Notes: generated from the letters alone by a model not told the origin. A DNA stretch of 16,244 nt from JBOFHT01 sp051649785 (GCA_051649785.1 JBOFHT010000054.1:1-16244), one strand, 5' to 3'. Counted from the stretch's first letter, positions 7,403 to 14,677 are shown. Numbers and translations are program-made.

Positions 7403-8080
7403 TTGGAGATATTGGATAAATTTGGAATAGTTCCAAATGACATTAAGCTATATGAAATGGCTTTCACACATAAGTCTATTGAAAAAGGAAATAATAAAGT
7501 TTCTAAAAAATATTCTAAGTATGATTATGAACGTTTAGAGTTTTTAGGGGATTCTGTACTTAATATGATTGCGTCAGAGTACTTATACAAAAAATATGAA
7601 ACTGAGGATGAAGGAAAATTAACAAAACTCAGATCCAATTTTGTTTGCTTAGATGCCTTAGTTTTCTATTCTAATTATTTAGGGCTTAATAAGTATGTTA
7701 AAATAGGTGAAGACAGTAATATTAGTTTTAATGAAGCTAAATCAATTCAAGCAGATATTTTTGAGTCTTTTTTAGGTGCAATTTATCTAGATCAAGGTAT
7801 AGACAAAGTAAGGGAATTTTTATCCAAGTATATTGCTCAATTTGTTGATAAAGAATTTATTTTCTTTAACGATTATAAATCTAAAATAAAAGAATATTGT
7901 GATGCTAAAGAGCTTTCACTCCAATATAAACTATATAAAGAGTATGGTGATCCACATGATAAAACTTTTATTATGGATATTCTAATTAATAATAAAGAAT
8001 TTGGACAAAGCAAAGGGAAAAGTAAAAAAGAGGCAGAACAGGCAGCTGCTTTTGTAGCTATTAAAAAATTAGGTATTTAA
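7403..8080 (+). CDS. rnc: Ribonuclease III
   Basis: RNase III cuts double-stranded RNA in the cytoplasm, typically in rRNA precursors and structured mRNAs. The protein is 225 residues, the usual bacterial length. The catalytic domain has the signature ERLEFLGDSVL (from residue 43), with E43, E46 and D50 in the positions of E. coli E38, E41 and D45. ADIFESFLGAIYLD supplies D118 and E121, matching D114 and E117. A double-stranded RNA-binding domain follows (about 157-225) with the conserved C-terminal pattern SKKEAEQAAAFVAIKKL. The start is TTG at 7403, chosen because AAGGTGG lies just upstream and the protein begins in the normal place; no closer ATG fits. Most archaea lack this bacterial-type enzyme. 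A long hairpin follows the gene and may be a target. Confidence 0.95.
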   Translation: MEILDKFGIVPNDIKLYEMAFTHKSIEKGNNKVSKKYSKYDYERLEFLGDSVLNMIASEYLYKKYETEDEGKLTKLRSNFVCLDALVFYSNYLGLNKYVKIGEDSNISFNEAKSIQADIFESFLGAIYLDQGIDKVREFLSKYIAQFVDKEFIFFNDYKSKIKEYCDAKELSLQYKLYKEYGDPHDKTFIMDILINNKEFGQSKGKSKKEAEQAAAFVAIKKLGI

Positions 8081-8101
8081 TGTAGTAACAATTATATTTT
8101 A

Positions 8102-8169
8102 ATTAGCTACTAATACTAATATTACTATTACTATATATTATTACTATTGTTAGTGTTAGTACTGCTAAT
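8102..8169. repeat. Long inverted repeat (20-bp stem) between convergent rnc and metX
   Basis: ATTAGC (8102-8107) pairs with GCTAAT (8164-8169). The adjoining TACTAATACTAATA (8108-8121) pairs with TGTTAGTGTTAGTA (8148-8161) through 12 Watson-Crick and two G.U pairs. The only interruption is a two-base bulge (CT, 8162-8163), and the loop is 26 bases. The wobbles are G.U when transcribed from the plus strand and become A.C mismatches from the minus strand, so the fold favours rnc-sense RNA. It lies 22 bases after the rnc stop. It may act as a terminator, 3'-end stabiliser or RNase III substrate. Confidence 0.7.
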
Positions 8170-8214
8170 GACTTATATATAAAAAGATTAGTATACTATT
8201 GAAAATGATATTCA

Positions 8215-9681
8215 TCAACTACTAATTAAGTGACTTATATGGTCTGTTGTAATTATTCCTTCAACAGTATAGTTGCTATTAACAACAGGTAGTGATGAAA
8301 TGTCATGTTTTGCCATTTTACTAGCTACTTCTTCAATAGGGTCATGACTATAGCACACAATAACATTTTGTGTCATTATTTTTTTTAATGAATAGCATTT
8401 TAATGCAATAGATCGTGAAATATCCCATGCTGTTACTATTCCAATTAAATAGTTTTTATCCGAAACTACAGGAATATGAGTTACATGCTCGTCCATCATT
8501 ATTTTAGCTGCATCTTCTATACTTGCTTCTAATTTTATTGTTTTTATATCACTTTGCATTAAATCTTTAACATAAGTATCAGCTAAAAAGCGACTTACTA
8601 AGTAATTTAATTGTCCACCTTCTAAAAGAAATGCATCATGACCATAGCTAGATTTAATTTCACTATAGCTAACTTCTATATCATTTGCATTAAGTGCTGT
8701 TAAAATTTCTTTAGATTGGTCAACAGGGAATAACCAGTCTGAATCAATTGCAATTAGTTTTACTTTTGATTTCACATTTTTTAATCCTTCAATAAGAGAG
8801 TTGTTTTTTGTTAAATCAAAATAATCAATCGCTTTTGTAATATATAAGTAACTATTTGCATCAAATCGTTTTACAAAAGCTTTTCCTTGGTAATTTAAGT
8901 AGCTTTCAACTTGGAAATCCTGTGAAAAATCATAACCATAATCTTCTTTATCTTTCAAGTCTCTTCCAAATTTTTGAACCATTGATTCATCGCTAAGATA
9001 AGTAATATGTGCAACCATTCTAGCTACAGATAACCCATTTTTAGGAGGATTTGAACTATAATAATCCCCTTCATTCCAATCAGGATCTGAAATAATGGCT
9101 CTTCTACCTACTTCATTAAAAGCTATTTGTTGTGGTGTTGAACGAGCAGTAGTAGCAATAGGAATAGCTTTTTTAACTATTTCGGGATATGAGACCATCC
9201 ATTGTAAAACCTGCATTCCCCCCATAGACCCGCCTACAACTGCATGAAGTTTTTTAATTTCTAAACCATCAACAAGCTTTTTTTGAGCATGAACCATGTC
9301 TTTAATAGTTAAAAGTGGGAAGTCAAGTCCATATTGCTTTCCAGTCTCAGGGTTAATTGAATCTGGCCCAGTTGAACCTTTACACCCTCCTATAATATTT
9401 GATGAAATAACAAAGTATTTTTCAGTATCAATTCCTTTATGAGGACCTATAAATATTTCCCACCAACCTGGCTTTTTATCTCCTTCATACCAACCTGCAG
9501 CATGAGCATCTCCAGATAGTGCATGGCAAATTAAAATTACATTATTTTTCTCTCTATTAAGAGTTCCATATGTTTCATAGGCAATTGTAACATCTTTTAA
9601 AGTCTTTCCAGACTCAAGTTCCAAGTCTCCTTTAATATTAAAATATTTTGTTTCAACAATCCCTACTGATTCTCTTTTCAT
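8215..9681 (-). CDS. metX: Homoserine O-acetyltransferase with C-terminal CBS domain pair
   Basis: MetX acylates the hydroxyl of homoserine, the activation step ahead of sulfur incorporation into homocysteine and methionine. The first 375 residues are an alpha/beta hydrolase: VILICHALSG near 48-57, nucleophile S152 in GGSMGG, an acid residue in IDSDWLFP (D313/D315) and the histidine H348 in YGHDAF. The GGSMGGMQ elbow is typical of MetX. Residues 383-488 add two CBS motifs (IMMDEHVTHIPVV...IGIVTAWDIS and ASKMAKHDISSLPVV...GIITTDHIS), which in other proteins bind adenosyl ligands such as AMP or SAM; feedback by a methionine-pathway product is an inference. A MetX-CBS fusion is, to my knowledge, typical of methanogens. 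The ATG at 9681 has GGGAT at good spacing. MetY, the next enzyme, is at 13271. Succinyl instead of acetyl donor use cannot be ruled out. Confidence 0.92.
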   Translation of the reverse strand: MKRESVGIVETKYFNIKGDLELESGKTLKDVTIAYETYGTLNREKNNVILICHALSGDAHAAGWYEGDKKPGWWEIFIGPHKGIDTEKYFVISSNIIGGCKGSTGPDSINPETGKQYGLDFPLLTIKDMVHAQKKLVDGLEIKKLHAVVGGSMGGMQVLQWMVSYPEIVKKAIPIATTARSTPQQIAFNEVGRRAIISDPDWNEGDYYSSNPPKNGLSVARMVAHITYLSDESMVQKFGRDLKDKEDYGYDFSQDFQVESYLNYQGKAFVKRFDANSYLYITKAIDYFDLTKNNSLIEGLKNVKSKVKLIAIDSDWLFPVDQSKEILTALNANDIEVSYSEIKSSYGHDAFLLEGGQLNYLVSRFLADTYVKDLMQSDIKTIKLEASIEDAAKIMMDEHVTHIPVVSDKNYLIGIVTAWDISRSIALKCYSLKKIMTQNVIVCYSHDPIEEVASKMAKHDISSLPVVNSNYTVEGIITTDHISHLISS

Positions 9682-9814
9682 TCAAATCCCTTAATCCATT
9701 ATAAGTCAATTATGATATACTTAAATTATATGGTATTATTATATTAATATTAATACAATTAGTATTATACATTAATATTGTATATTAAGTATTATATATT
9801 ATATTCTTTATTAA

Positions 9815-9926
9815 TATTATTAGTATTATTTTTATAATTATTTTTATATCTATTTTCATTATCTATTATTATTAGTATTATTTTTATAATTATTTTTATA
9901 TCTATTTTCATTATCTATTATTATTA
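9815..9926. repeat. Tandem repeat, 52-bp period, upstream of metX
   Basis: Bases 9815-9874 are identical to 9867-9926, giving two full 52-base units (9815-9866, 9867-9918) and an 8-base third start. The unit is AT-rich with few landmarks (TTAGTATTATT and CTATTTTCATTATC). A (TTA)n run follows up to the stop of the next gene. The tract lies in the 258-base gap between metX and the small membrane protein gene, both on the minus strand. Confidence 0.9.
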
Positions 9927-9939
9927 TTATTATTATCTA

Positions 9940-10200
9940 TTATTTTGCACTAGTTTTCTTTTTTATCACGATTATAATCTTTATAATTGTTGATAGGAGT
10001 ATAGCAACTAATATTCTAACTATTAAAATTATTCCATTTACTATTCTCCTTACTATCCAGAATAATCCTATTATTATATACATTATTAACTTTATTATAG
10101 CTTCAGTTGTTAAAATTAGAACTATTGAAGGTATTAATTTTATTGTTTCAATTGTTTTTTCTATTAATGACATTATATCTTTAGAAGCTTTATTTGCCAA
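9940..10200 (-). CDS. Small membrane protein, function unknown
   Basis: An 86-residue frame reads as a strongly hydrophobic protein rich in isoleucine, with two likely membrane helices (about 22-50 and 55-79). They are separated by a short basic turn (RRIV) and bounded by a charged N-terminus (SLIEKTIETIK) and a lysine-rich tail (KKKTSAK). The placing of charges at the helix ends argues for a real protein rather than chance AT-rich reading. The start is uncertain: TTG at 10200 has no good ribosome binding site, and ATG at 10173 (77 residues) is an alternative. It lies between cysS and metX on the same strand. I do not recognise the family. Confidence 0.5.
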   Translation of the reverse strand: MANKASKDIMSLIEKTIETIKLIPSIVLILTTEAIIKLIMYIIIGLFWIVRRIVNGIILIVRILVAILLSTIIKIIIVIKKKTSAK

Positions 10201-10345
10201 TGTTTTTTATTTTTCATCAGCTAATAATAATGGTAATAATAATTATACTAATATCAATAATTATAATAAGTATATAGCTAATAATTATAATCTTTATAAT
10301 TACAAATATAATAATGGTAATAATGACAATAATAACTAAATTAAT

Positions 10346-11917
10346 TTAACTATCTTCAATATTAAGCCCAATGGATTCTAATTTATCACGTATTTCATCA
10401 GAAAGTTCATAATTTTTATTTTCACGAAGTTTAGTCCTAATATGGGTAATAATGGATAGTAATTCTTCACTAATATCACTGTCTCTATTTTCAGAGATTT
10501 CAAATAGATTTATATTAAATATAGTATCAAAATCTTTAAGTAATAACAGAGATTCCTTTAAAAAAGTAATGGTATCTTCTTTATTTTTAATATCAGTATT
10601 GGTACAATTTTCACTAATACTATTTATAAATTTATTAATGACTTTTGTAAAGCTTAAAATACTAGCCAATGCTTCAGGGGTATTGAAATCATCATCCATA
10701 CTGATTTTAAATTCTTCTCTAGCTATTTTTAATTTGTCTAGCTCATCTAGATTATTAGTATTGTTAAGATTATTATTAATATCTTTATTATTAAGATTGT
10801 AGGAATTATTATTACCATTACTATTATTACTAATATCACTATTATTATCATTATTATCATTATTATCAATAATAATGTTATTATATGCTATGTTTTCAGA
10901 TTCTTTAGCTAAAAACTCTTCTGCATCAATATTAAATATATTCAATGATTCTTTAATATTTTCAACAGTTTTATTAAGTCTTTCTAGGTTTTTAGAAGCT
11001 TGGTGAAGTGATTTTTTTGAAAAGTCAATAGGGCTTCTATAATGAGTTGATAAAACAAATAATCGAAACTCAGTTCCCTCCCAATTTTTAAGTAAATCTC
11101 TGATAGTAATAAAGTTTCCAAGAGATTTAGACATTTTAACACCATCTACATTTAAAAAACCAGTATGCATCCAAAATCGAACCAATGGGACTTTTCCAGA
11201 CACAGCTTCCATTTGAGCTATTTCAGCTTCATGGTGAGGGAAAATAAGATCCAATCCCCCTCCGTGAATATCATATTGTGGTCCAAAATACTCTTCTGTA
11301 ATAGCTGTATCTTCTATATGCCAACCAGGCCTACCATTTCCCCATTTTGAATGATAATTAGGGGTTTCTTCAGTTTTTTTCCAAAGAGCAAAATCATGTG
11401 GATGCTTTTTAGTCTTATCACTCACACGACTTACAGTTAAATCTTCAAGTTTACGATTAGAAAGTTTTCCAAATTCACTAAACTTAGCTACTTCAAAATA
11501 AACACCAGTTTCAGTTTCATATGCATAACCTTTAGTAATTAATCTTTCAATTTGGTCATAAATTTCATCAAGGTGTTCTGTAGCTCGTGCATAAAGATTT
11601 ACTCCATCTACACCAAGTTCTATCATATCTTCTTTAAATTTATCTTCATAAATTCTAGCTAAGTCGGTATGGTAAATTCCACGTTCTTTTGCCCTATTAA
11701 TGATTTTATCATCAATGTCTGTGATATTTTCCATATAATAAACAGAAAAGCCAATAAATTCAAAATATCGTTTAATCATATCAAATGAAACATAGGTTCT
11801 ACCATGGCCAATATGTGCATCATCATAAACTGTAGGTCCACAAACAAAAAGCTTAATTCTTTTATTTTCTTTTTCAAACTTTTCTTTGCTTCTTGTCATT
11901 GTATTATAAACTTGCAT
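10346..11917 (-). CDS. cysS: Cysteinyl-tRNA synthetase with an Asn-rich insertion
   Basis: CysRS attaches cysteine to tRNA-Cys in the cytoplasm. The protein is 523 residues against about 460 usual. The class I signatures are AHIGHG (34-39) and KMSKS (261-265), and the N-terminal zinc ligand C26 sits in FVCGPTVYD. At the second zinc-ligand position, GWHIEDTAI has D203 where E. coli has Cys209. H228 and E232 in FPHHEAEIAQ match the other ligands. The extra length comes mainly from residues about 346-390, an Asn-dominated tract (encoded at about 10748-10882) inserted before LKIAREEFKISMDDDFNTPEA, the start of the anticodon-binding helical region. The catalytic core is intact, so the enzyme should be active. 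The ATG at 11917 has GGAG nine bases upstream. Several methanogens instead make Cys-tRNA by the SepRS/SepCysS route; this window shows no sign of those genes. Confidence 0.95.
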   Translation of the reverse strand: MQVYNTMTRSKEKFEKENKRIKLFVCGPTVYDDAHIGHGRTYVSFDMIKRYFEFIGFSVYYMENITDIDDKIINRAKERGIYHTDLARIYEDKFKEDMIELGVDGVNLYARATEHLDEIYDQIERLITKGYAYETETGVYFEVAKFSEFGKLSNRKLEDLTVSRVSDKTKKHPHDFALWKKTEETPNYHSKWGNGRPGWHIEDTAITEEYFGPQYDIHGGGLDLIFPHHEAEIAQMEAVSGKVPLVRFWMHTGFLNVDGVKMSKSLGNFITIRDLLKNWEGTEFRLFVLSTHYRSPIDFSKKSLHQASKNLERLNKTVENIKESLNIFNIDAEEFLAKESENIAYNNIIIDNNDNNDNNSDISNNSNGNNNSYNLNNKDINNNLNNTNNLDELDKLKIAREEFKISMDDDFNTPEALASILSFTKVINKFINSISENCTNTDIKNKEDTITFLKESLLLLKDFDTIFNINLFEISENRDSDISEELLSIITHIRTKLRENKNYELSDEIRDKLESIGLNIEDS

Positions 11918-12283
11918 TTTTAATTTCTCCAGTAATGAGTTGTGTGTAAGTATTTGTGAATTTGACTAGTAATTATGAGGATTATACTACTTTATACTAT
12001 TATTTGTTATTAACTATATTGTTATAATTTGATATTATAACCTAATATTTTATAATAATACAATTTATATCTTTTCTATATAAATAATATTCTCTTTTTC
12101 ATATATACTAAAAAACAAGTAACTTTAAATAGCTTTATATTATCATTGCAATATTGATTTCGCATTTGAATAAAATTTATTAACAAGCAGCTATAAATTA
12201 TGAACTATATATGTAATATGTTATTTATTAAAACATTAAAGCTAAAAAATTAGAAATTGTAGTTTTGCTGAAAAGGGATAGTG
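11918..12283. other. 366-base divergent spacer between cysS and the DUF4258-like gene
   Basis: No gene is supported. It must hold the two outward-facing promoters. The cysS leader (about 11918-11975) is less AT-rich than the rest, with GGAG at 11930-11927. No clear inverted repeat was found. Confidence 0.6.
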
Positions 12284-12592
12284 ATGACTAGGCGATTAGA
12301 TAAAAGGAGTATAGTTGGCTTTTTACACAATTTCGATAAAAATCAACTAAGACAAACTAAACATTCTAATCTAAAATGTAAATCCCCAGAAATATCCTTT
12401 GATTATATTAGTAGATGCATAATAAAAGAATATCCTATTGATATTGAACAACAAGAAACTAAAAAATTTGCTTTAACATATGATTATAACTATGAATACA
12501 ATAGTTATATAGTTATCTCTATTAAAGATAAGTTTATTAATGTTGTAACATATATATATTTAATAAATAAAAGGAAGTTTCACAATGAATGA
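12284..12592 (+). CDS. DUF4258-like small protein, possible toxin-like partner
   Basis: A 102-residue protein from the ATG at 12284 (GTG at 12281 is just possible); AAAGGGAT lies upstream. The pattern fits the DUF4258 family: a KH motif near the start (RQTKHSNLK, 23-31), ISFDYISRCIIKEYPIDIE (37-55) in place of the usual 'is.eev...i..p..i', then strands FALTYDY, YIVISIKDKFINVVTYIY (75-92). Members of this family are small single-domain proteins often found next to small partner genes and have been considered RelE/HicA-like, but activity has not been shown here. The stop overlaps the start of the next gene by eight bases (12585-12592), which points to coupled translation. The assignment is by pattern and could be wrong; the pairing with a DUF2283-like gene strengthens it. 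Confidence 0.6.
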   Translation: MTRRLDKRSIVGFLHNFDKNQLRQTKHSNLKCKSPEISFDYISRCIIKEYPIDIEQQETKKFALTYDYNYEYNSYIVISIKDKFINVVTYIYLINKRKFHNE

Positions 12593-12959
12593 AAACATTA
12601 TGGATATTGATTATGATTATAAAGAAGATATTTTGTTTTTTTATTCTAAAAAGCAAAAATATAAATTTTCTGAGTTTTTAAATAAGTCAATAGTTATGGA
12701 TTTTAATGAAAATAAGATTCCAATGGGTCTTGAAATTTTAAATGCTTCTAAGCTGTTTAAAGCTAAAAAACATCTTCTTACTACTATCAAAGAGGGGGAT
12801 ATGGAAATAGTAATTAGTGAAAAAAATATTGAATTAAAGATTAATTTAATAATTGAAATCCATCAAAAATCAACTCCAATAGCCCCTATTAATGTTGTTG
12901 GAAATAATAATTTTAATATTCCCAATATAAAAACTGAAGTAGCTGTTGCTTCTCTATAA
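12585..12959 (+). CDS. DUF2283-like small protein, possible antitoxin-like partner
   Basis: A 124-residue protein whose ATG lies inside the end of the preceding gene; GGAAG is 9-10 bases upstream (ATG at 12600 is an alternative). Residues 5-56 fit DUF2283: MDIDYDYKEDILFFYS, then SIVMDFNENKIPMGLEILNASKLF, which matches the family's 'yD.eaDalyi' start and '..D.d..g.vvGieIlnaSk' core. The middle (TTIKEGDMEIVISEKNIELKINLII) looks like further beta strands. The last 30 residues (from about 95) are a low-complexity Pro/Asn tail. The overlap with the DUF4258-like gene marks a two-gene unit. Function is unknown; a two-component toxin-antitoxin-like module is a hypothesis from family pairing. Confidence 0.7.
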   Translation: MNENIMDIDYDYKEDILFFYSKKQKYKFSEFLNKSIVMDFNENKIPMGLEILNASKLFKAKKHLLTTIKEGDMEIVISEKNIELKINLIIEIHQKSTPIAPINVVGNNNFNIPNIKTEVAVASL

Positions 12960-12988
12960 ACCTTATTTTTTTTATTTAAATATTATCA

Positions 12989-13006
12989 TTGTTATTATAA
13001 TAACAA
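12989..13006. repeat. 18-base perfect palindrome
   Basis: TTGTTATTATAATAACAA reads the same on both strands with no central spacer. It begins 30 bases after the DUF2283-like stop. With no loop it is more like a protein-binding site than an RNA hairpin. It holds only one G/C pair per arm, so chance is possible. Confidence 0.45.
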
Positions 13007-13199
13007 ATTAAAGTATTAACTAAATATTCATAATAACTTATTTTTATTTTTTAGCTTTTAGCTTTTTTATTAATTTCTATAATTTCCCATAATTTCCTAT
13101 ATAAATCCTAACTTTTAATAAAGTATAAATATTTTGTAGTTTATATATTATACTAATAAATTTATTATATAATTAAATTATATACATCAGTTAAAAATA

Positions 13200-13237
13200 T
13201 ACAGGTAAAACAATTACTCATATAGTAAGTACCTGTA
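13200..13237. promoter_or_regulatory. Nested inverted repeat just upstream of metY; candidate operator or leader hairpin
   Basis: The outer arms TACAGGTA (13200-13207) and TACCTGTA (13230-13237) are perfectly complementary. Inside them, TTACT (13214-13218) and AGTAA (13224-13228) form a second inverted repeat around CATAT. The element ends 33 bases before the metY ATG and lies 10-30 bases downstream of TATA-like sequence (ATTATATAC region, about 13178-13192). It would therefore overlap the transcription start: a natural place for a repressor, or a structured 5' leader if transcribed. Regulation by sulfur or methionine status is inference. Confidence 0.5.
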
Positions 13238-13270
13238 ATTATATTTATAATAATTAAAAGGGGATTTTTA

Positions 13271-14611
13271 ATGTCTAATGATAACAATGAGAAAAATTAT
13301 GGAGTTAACACTACTAATATTCATGGAGGGCATGATGAATTAGGTCATACTAATTCTCGTGCTGTCCCTATATATCAAACTACTGCTTATGTATTTAATG
13401 ACACGGAACATGCAGCTAATTTATTTGCACTTAAAGAGTTTGGTAATATTTATACACGCCTTAATAATCCTACTAATGCAGTACTGGAGGAACGTGTAGC
13501 TGCACTTGAAGGTGGAGTAGGCGGACTTGCACTTTCTTCAGGAATGAGTGCAATATCTATAGCAATACTCAATATAACTGAGCTTGGAGATAATATTGTT
13601 TCAGCTGACAATTTATATGGGGGTACTCATACACTTTTTACTCACACATTTAAAAAACTAGGTAGGACTGTTAAATTTGTCAAATCTAATGATTATGATG
13701 CCTATGCTGATGCTATTAATAGTAAAACTAAAGCTATTTATGTCGAATCAATTGGAAATCCTAAACTTGATGTTCCTAATTTTGAAAAAATAGCTAAAAT
13801 TGCTCATGATGCAGGAATTCCTCTTATTGTTGATAATACTATGACTGTTGGACTTTTCAAACCAATTAAATATGGTGCTGATATTGTTGTTATTTCAGCT
13901 ACTAAATTTATTGGTGGTCAAGGAAATAGTTTAGGTGGTGTTATTGTTGATTCAGGTAATTTTGACTGGACTGTTAAATCAAAAGAGTCAAATGATGATT
14001 ATAAGTTCCCAGAATTTGTTAACCCTGATCCAAGTTATAATGGAGTAGTATTTTCAGAAAGTTTTGGAAATCTTGCATTTATAGTTAAAGCACGTGTTCA
14101 ACTTCTAAGGGATCTTGGATCAGCTCTCAGCCCTTTTAATGCATTCCAGTTAATTCAAGGAATTGAAACATTAGGTGTTAGAATGCCCGCACATTCTAAA
14201 AATGCAATGGAAGTAGCTAAATTCCTAAAAAATCATCCTCTTGTTGAATGGGTAAATTATCCTGGACTTAATGACCATATTGACCACAAAATGGCTAATA
14301 AATACTTTGAAAAAGACGATACTGGTGATTGTATAGGTTACGGTGCTGTTTTAGGTTTTGGAATTAAAGGTGGAATTGAAGAATGTAAGAAGTTTATTAA
14401 TAATGTGGAACTTTTATCTCATGTATCTAATATTGGAGATACTCGATCATTAATTACTCACCCTGCTTCTACTACTCATTCTCAACTTACAGAAGAAGAA
14501 CAAATTTCTACTGGTGTAACTCCTGAGTTTTTAAGACTTTCTGTTGGTTTAGAAGATGTTAAAGATATCATAGCTGATATTAGTCAAGCATTGAATAAAG
14601 CTACTAAATGA
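13271..14611 (+). CDS. metY: O-acetylhomoserine sulfhydrylase (aminocarboxypropyltransferase)
   Basis: MetY uses pyridoxal phosphate to join sulfide to O-acetylhomoserine, giving homocysteine and acetate; it consumes the MetX product. The 446-residue protein is slightly longer than the usual 425-430. Markers of the Cys/Met PLP-dependent family are NPTNAVLEERVAALEGG (66-82), SSGMSAI (89-95), ESIGNPKLDVPN (159-170), VDNT with D188, and the cofactor lysine K212 in ATKFIGGQGN. The C-terminal substrate segment (SHVSNIGDTRSLITHPASTTH and EFLRLSVGLED) is complete. The full-length open-chain sequence and the GGQGN region favour MetY over cystathionine gamma-synthase. The ATG at 13271 follows AAGGGGAT at good spacing. 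A nested inverted repeat upstream suggests regulated transcription. It is convergent with cysK. Confidence 0.93.
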   Translation: MSNDNNEKNYGVNTTNIHGGHDELGHTNSRAVPIYQTTAYVFNDTEHAANLFALKEFGNIYTRLNNPTNAVLEERVAALEGGVGGLALSSGMSAISIAILNITELGDNIVSADNLYGGTHTLFTHTFKKLGRTVKFVKSNDYDAYADAINSKTKAIYVESIGNPKLDVPNFEKIAKIAHDAGIPLIVDNTMTVGLFKPIKYGADIVVISATKFIGGQGNSLGGVIVDSGNFDWTVKSKESNDDYKFPEFVNPDPSYNGVVFSESFGNLAFIVKARVQLLRDLGSALSPFNAFQLIQGIETLGVRMPAHSKNAMEVAKFLKNHPLVEWVNYPGLNDHIDHKMANKYFEKDDTGDCIGYGAVLGFGIKGGIEECKKFINNVELLSHVSNIGDTRSLITHPASTTHSQLTEEEQISTGVTPEFLRLSVGLEDVKDIIADISQALNKATK

Positions 14612-14677
14612 ATATCTTTGTTCTAGAATAATTCTAAACAACAGTACAACACTAAAATAACTCTAAAATAATTTTTA

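Larger units (their letters stand above)
12960..13270. other. 311-base spacer between the DUF2283-like gene and metY
   Basis: No gene is supported. It contains an 18-base perfect palindrome at 12989-13006, TATA-like sequences around 13166-13192 and the nested dyad at 13200-13237, both described separately. T-runs at 12964-12973 and 13041-13050 could end transcription of the upstream pair. Confidence 0.6.

Noticed and set aside
9940..10345. Low-complexity AAT/TTA tracts around the small membrane protein as a satellite or origin
   Set aside because: No conserved origin repeats or replication gene nearby; the same tract type occurs throughout the window.
10452..10802. 116-codon plus-strand frame rich in Leu/Ser
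   Set aside because: Antisense to the well-supported cysS, covering its Asn tract; no start signal.
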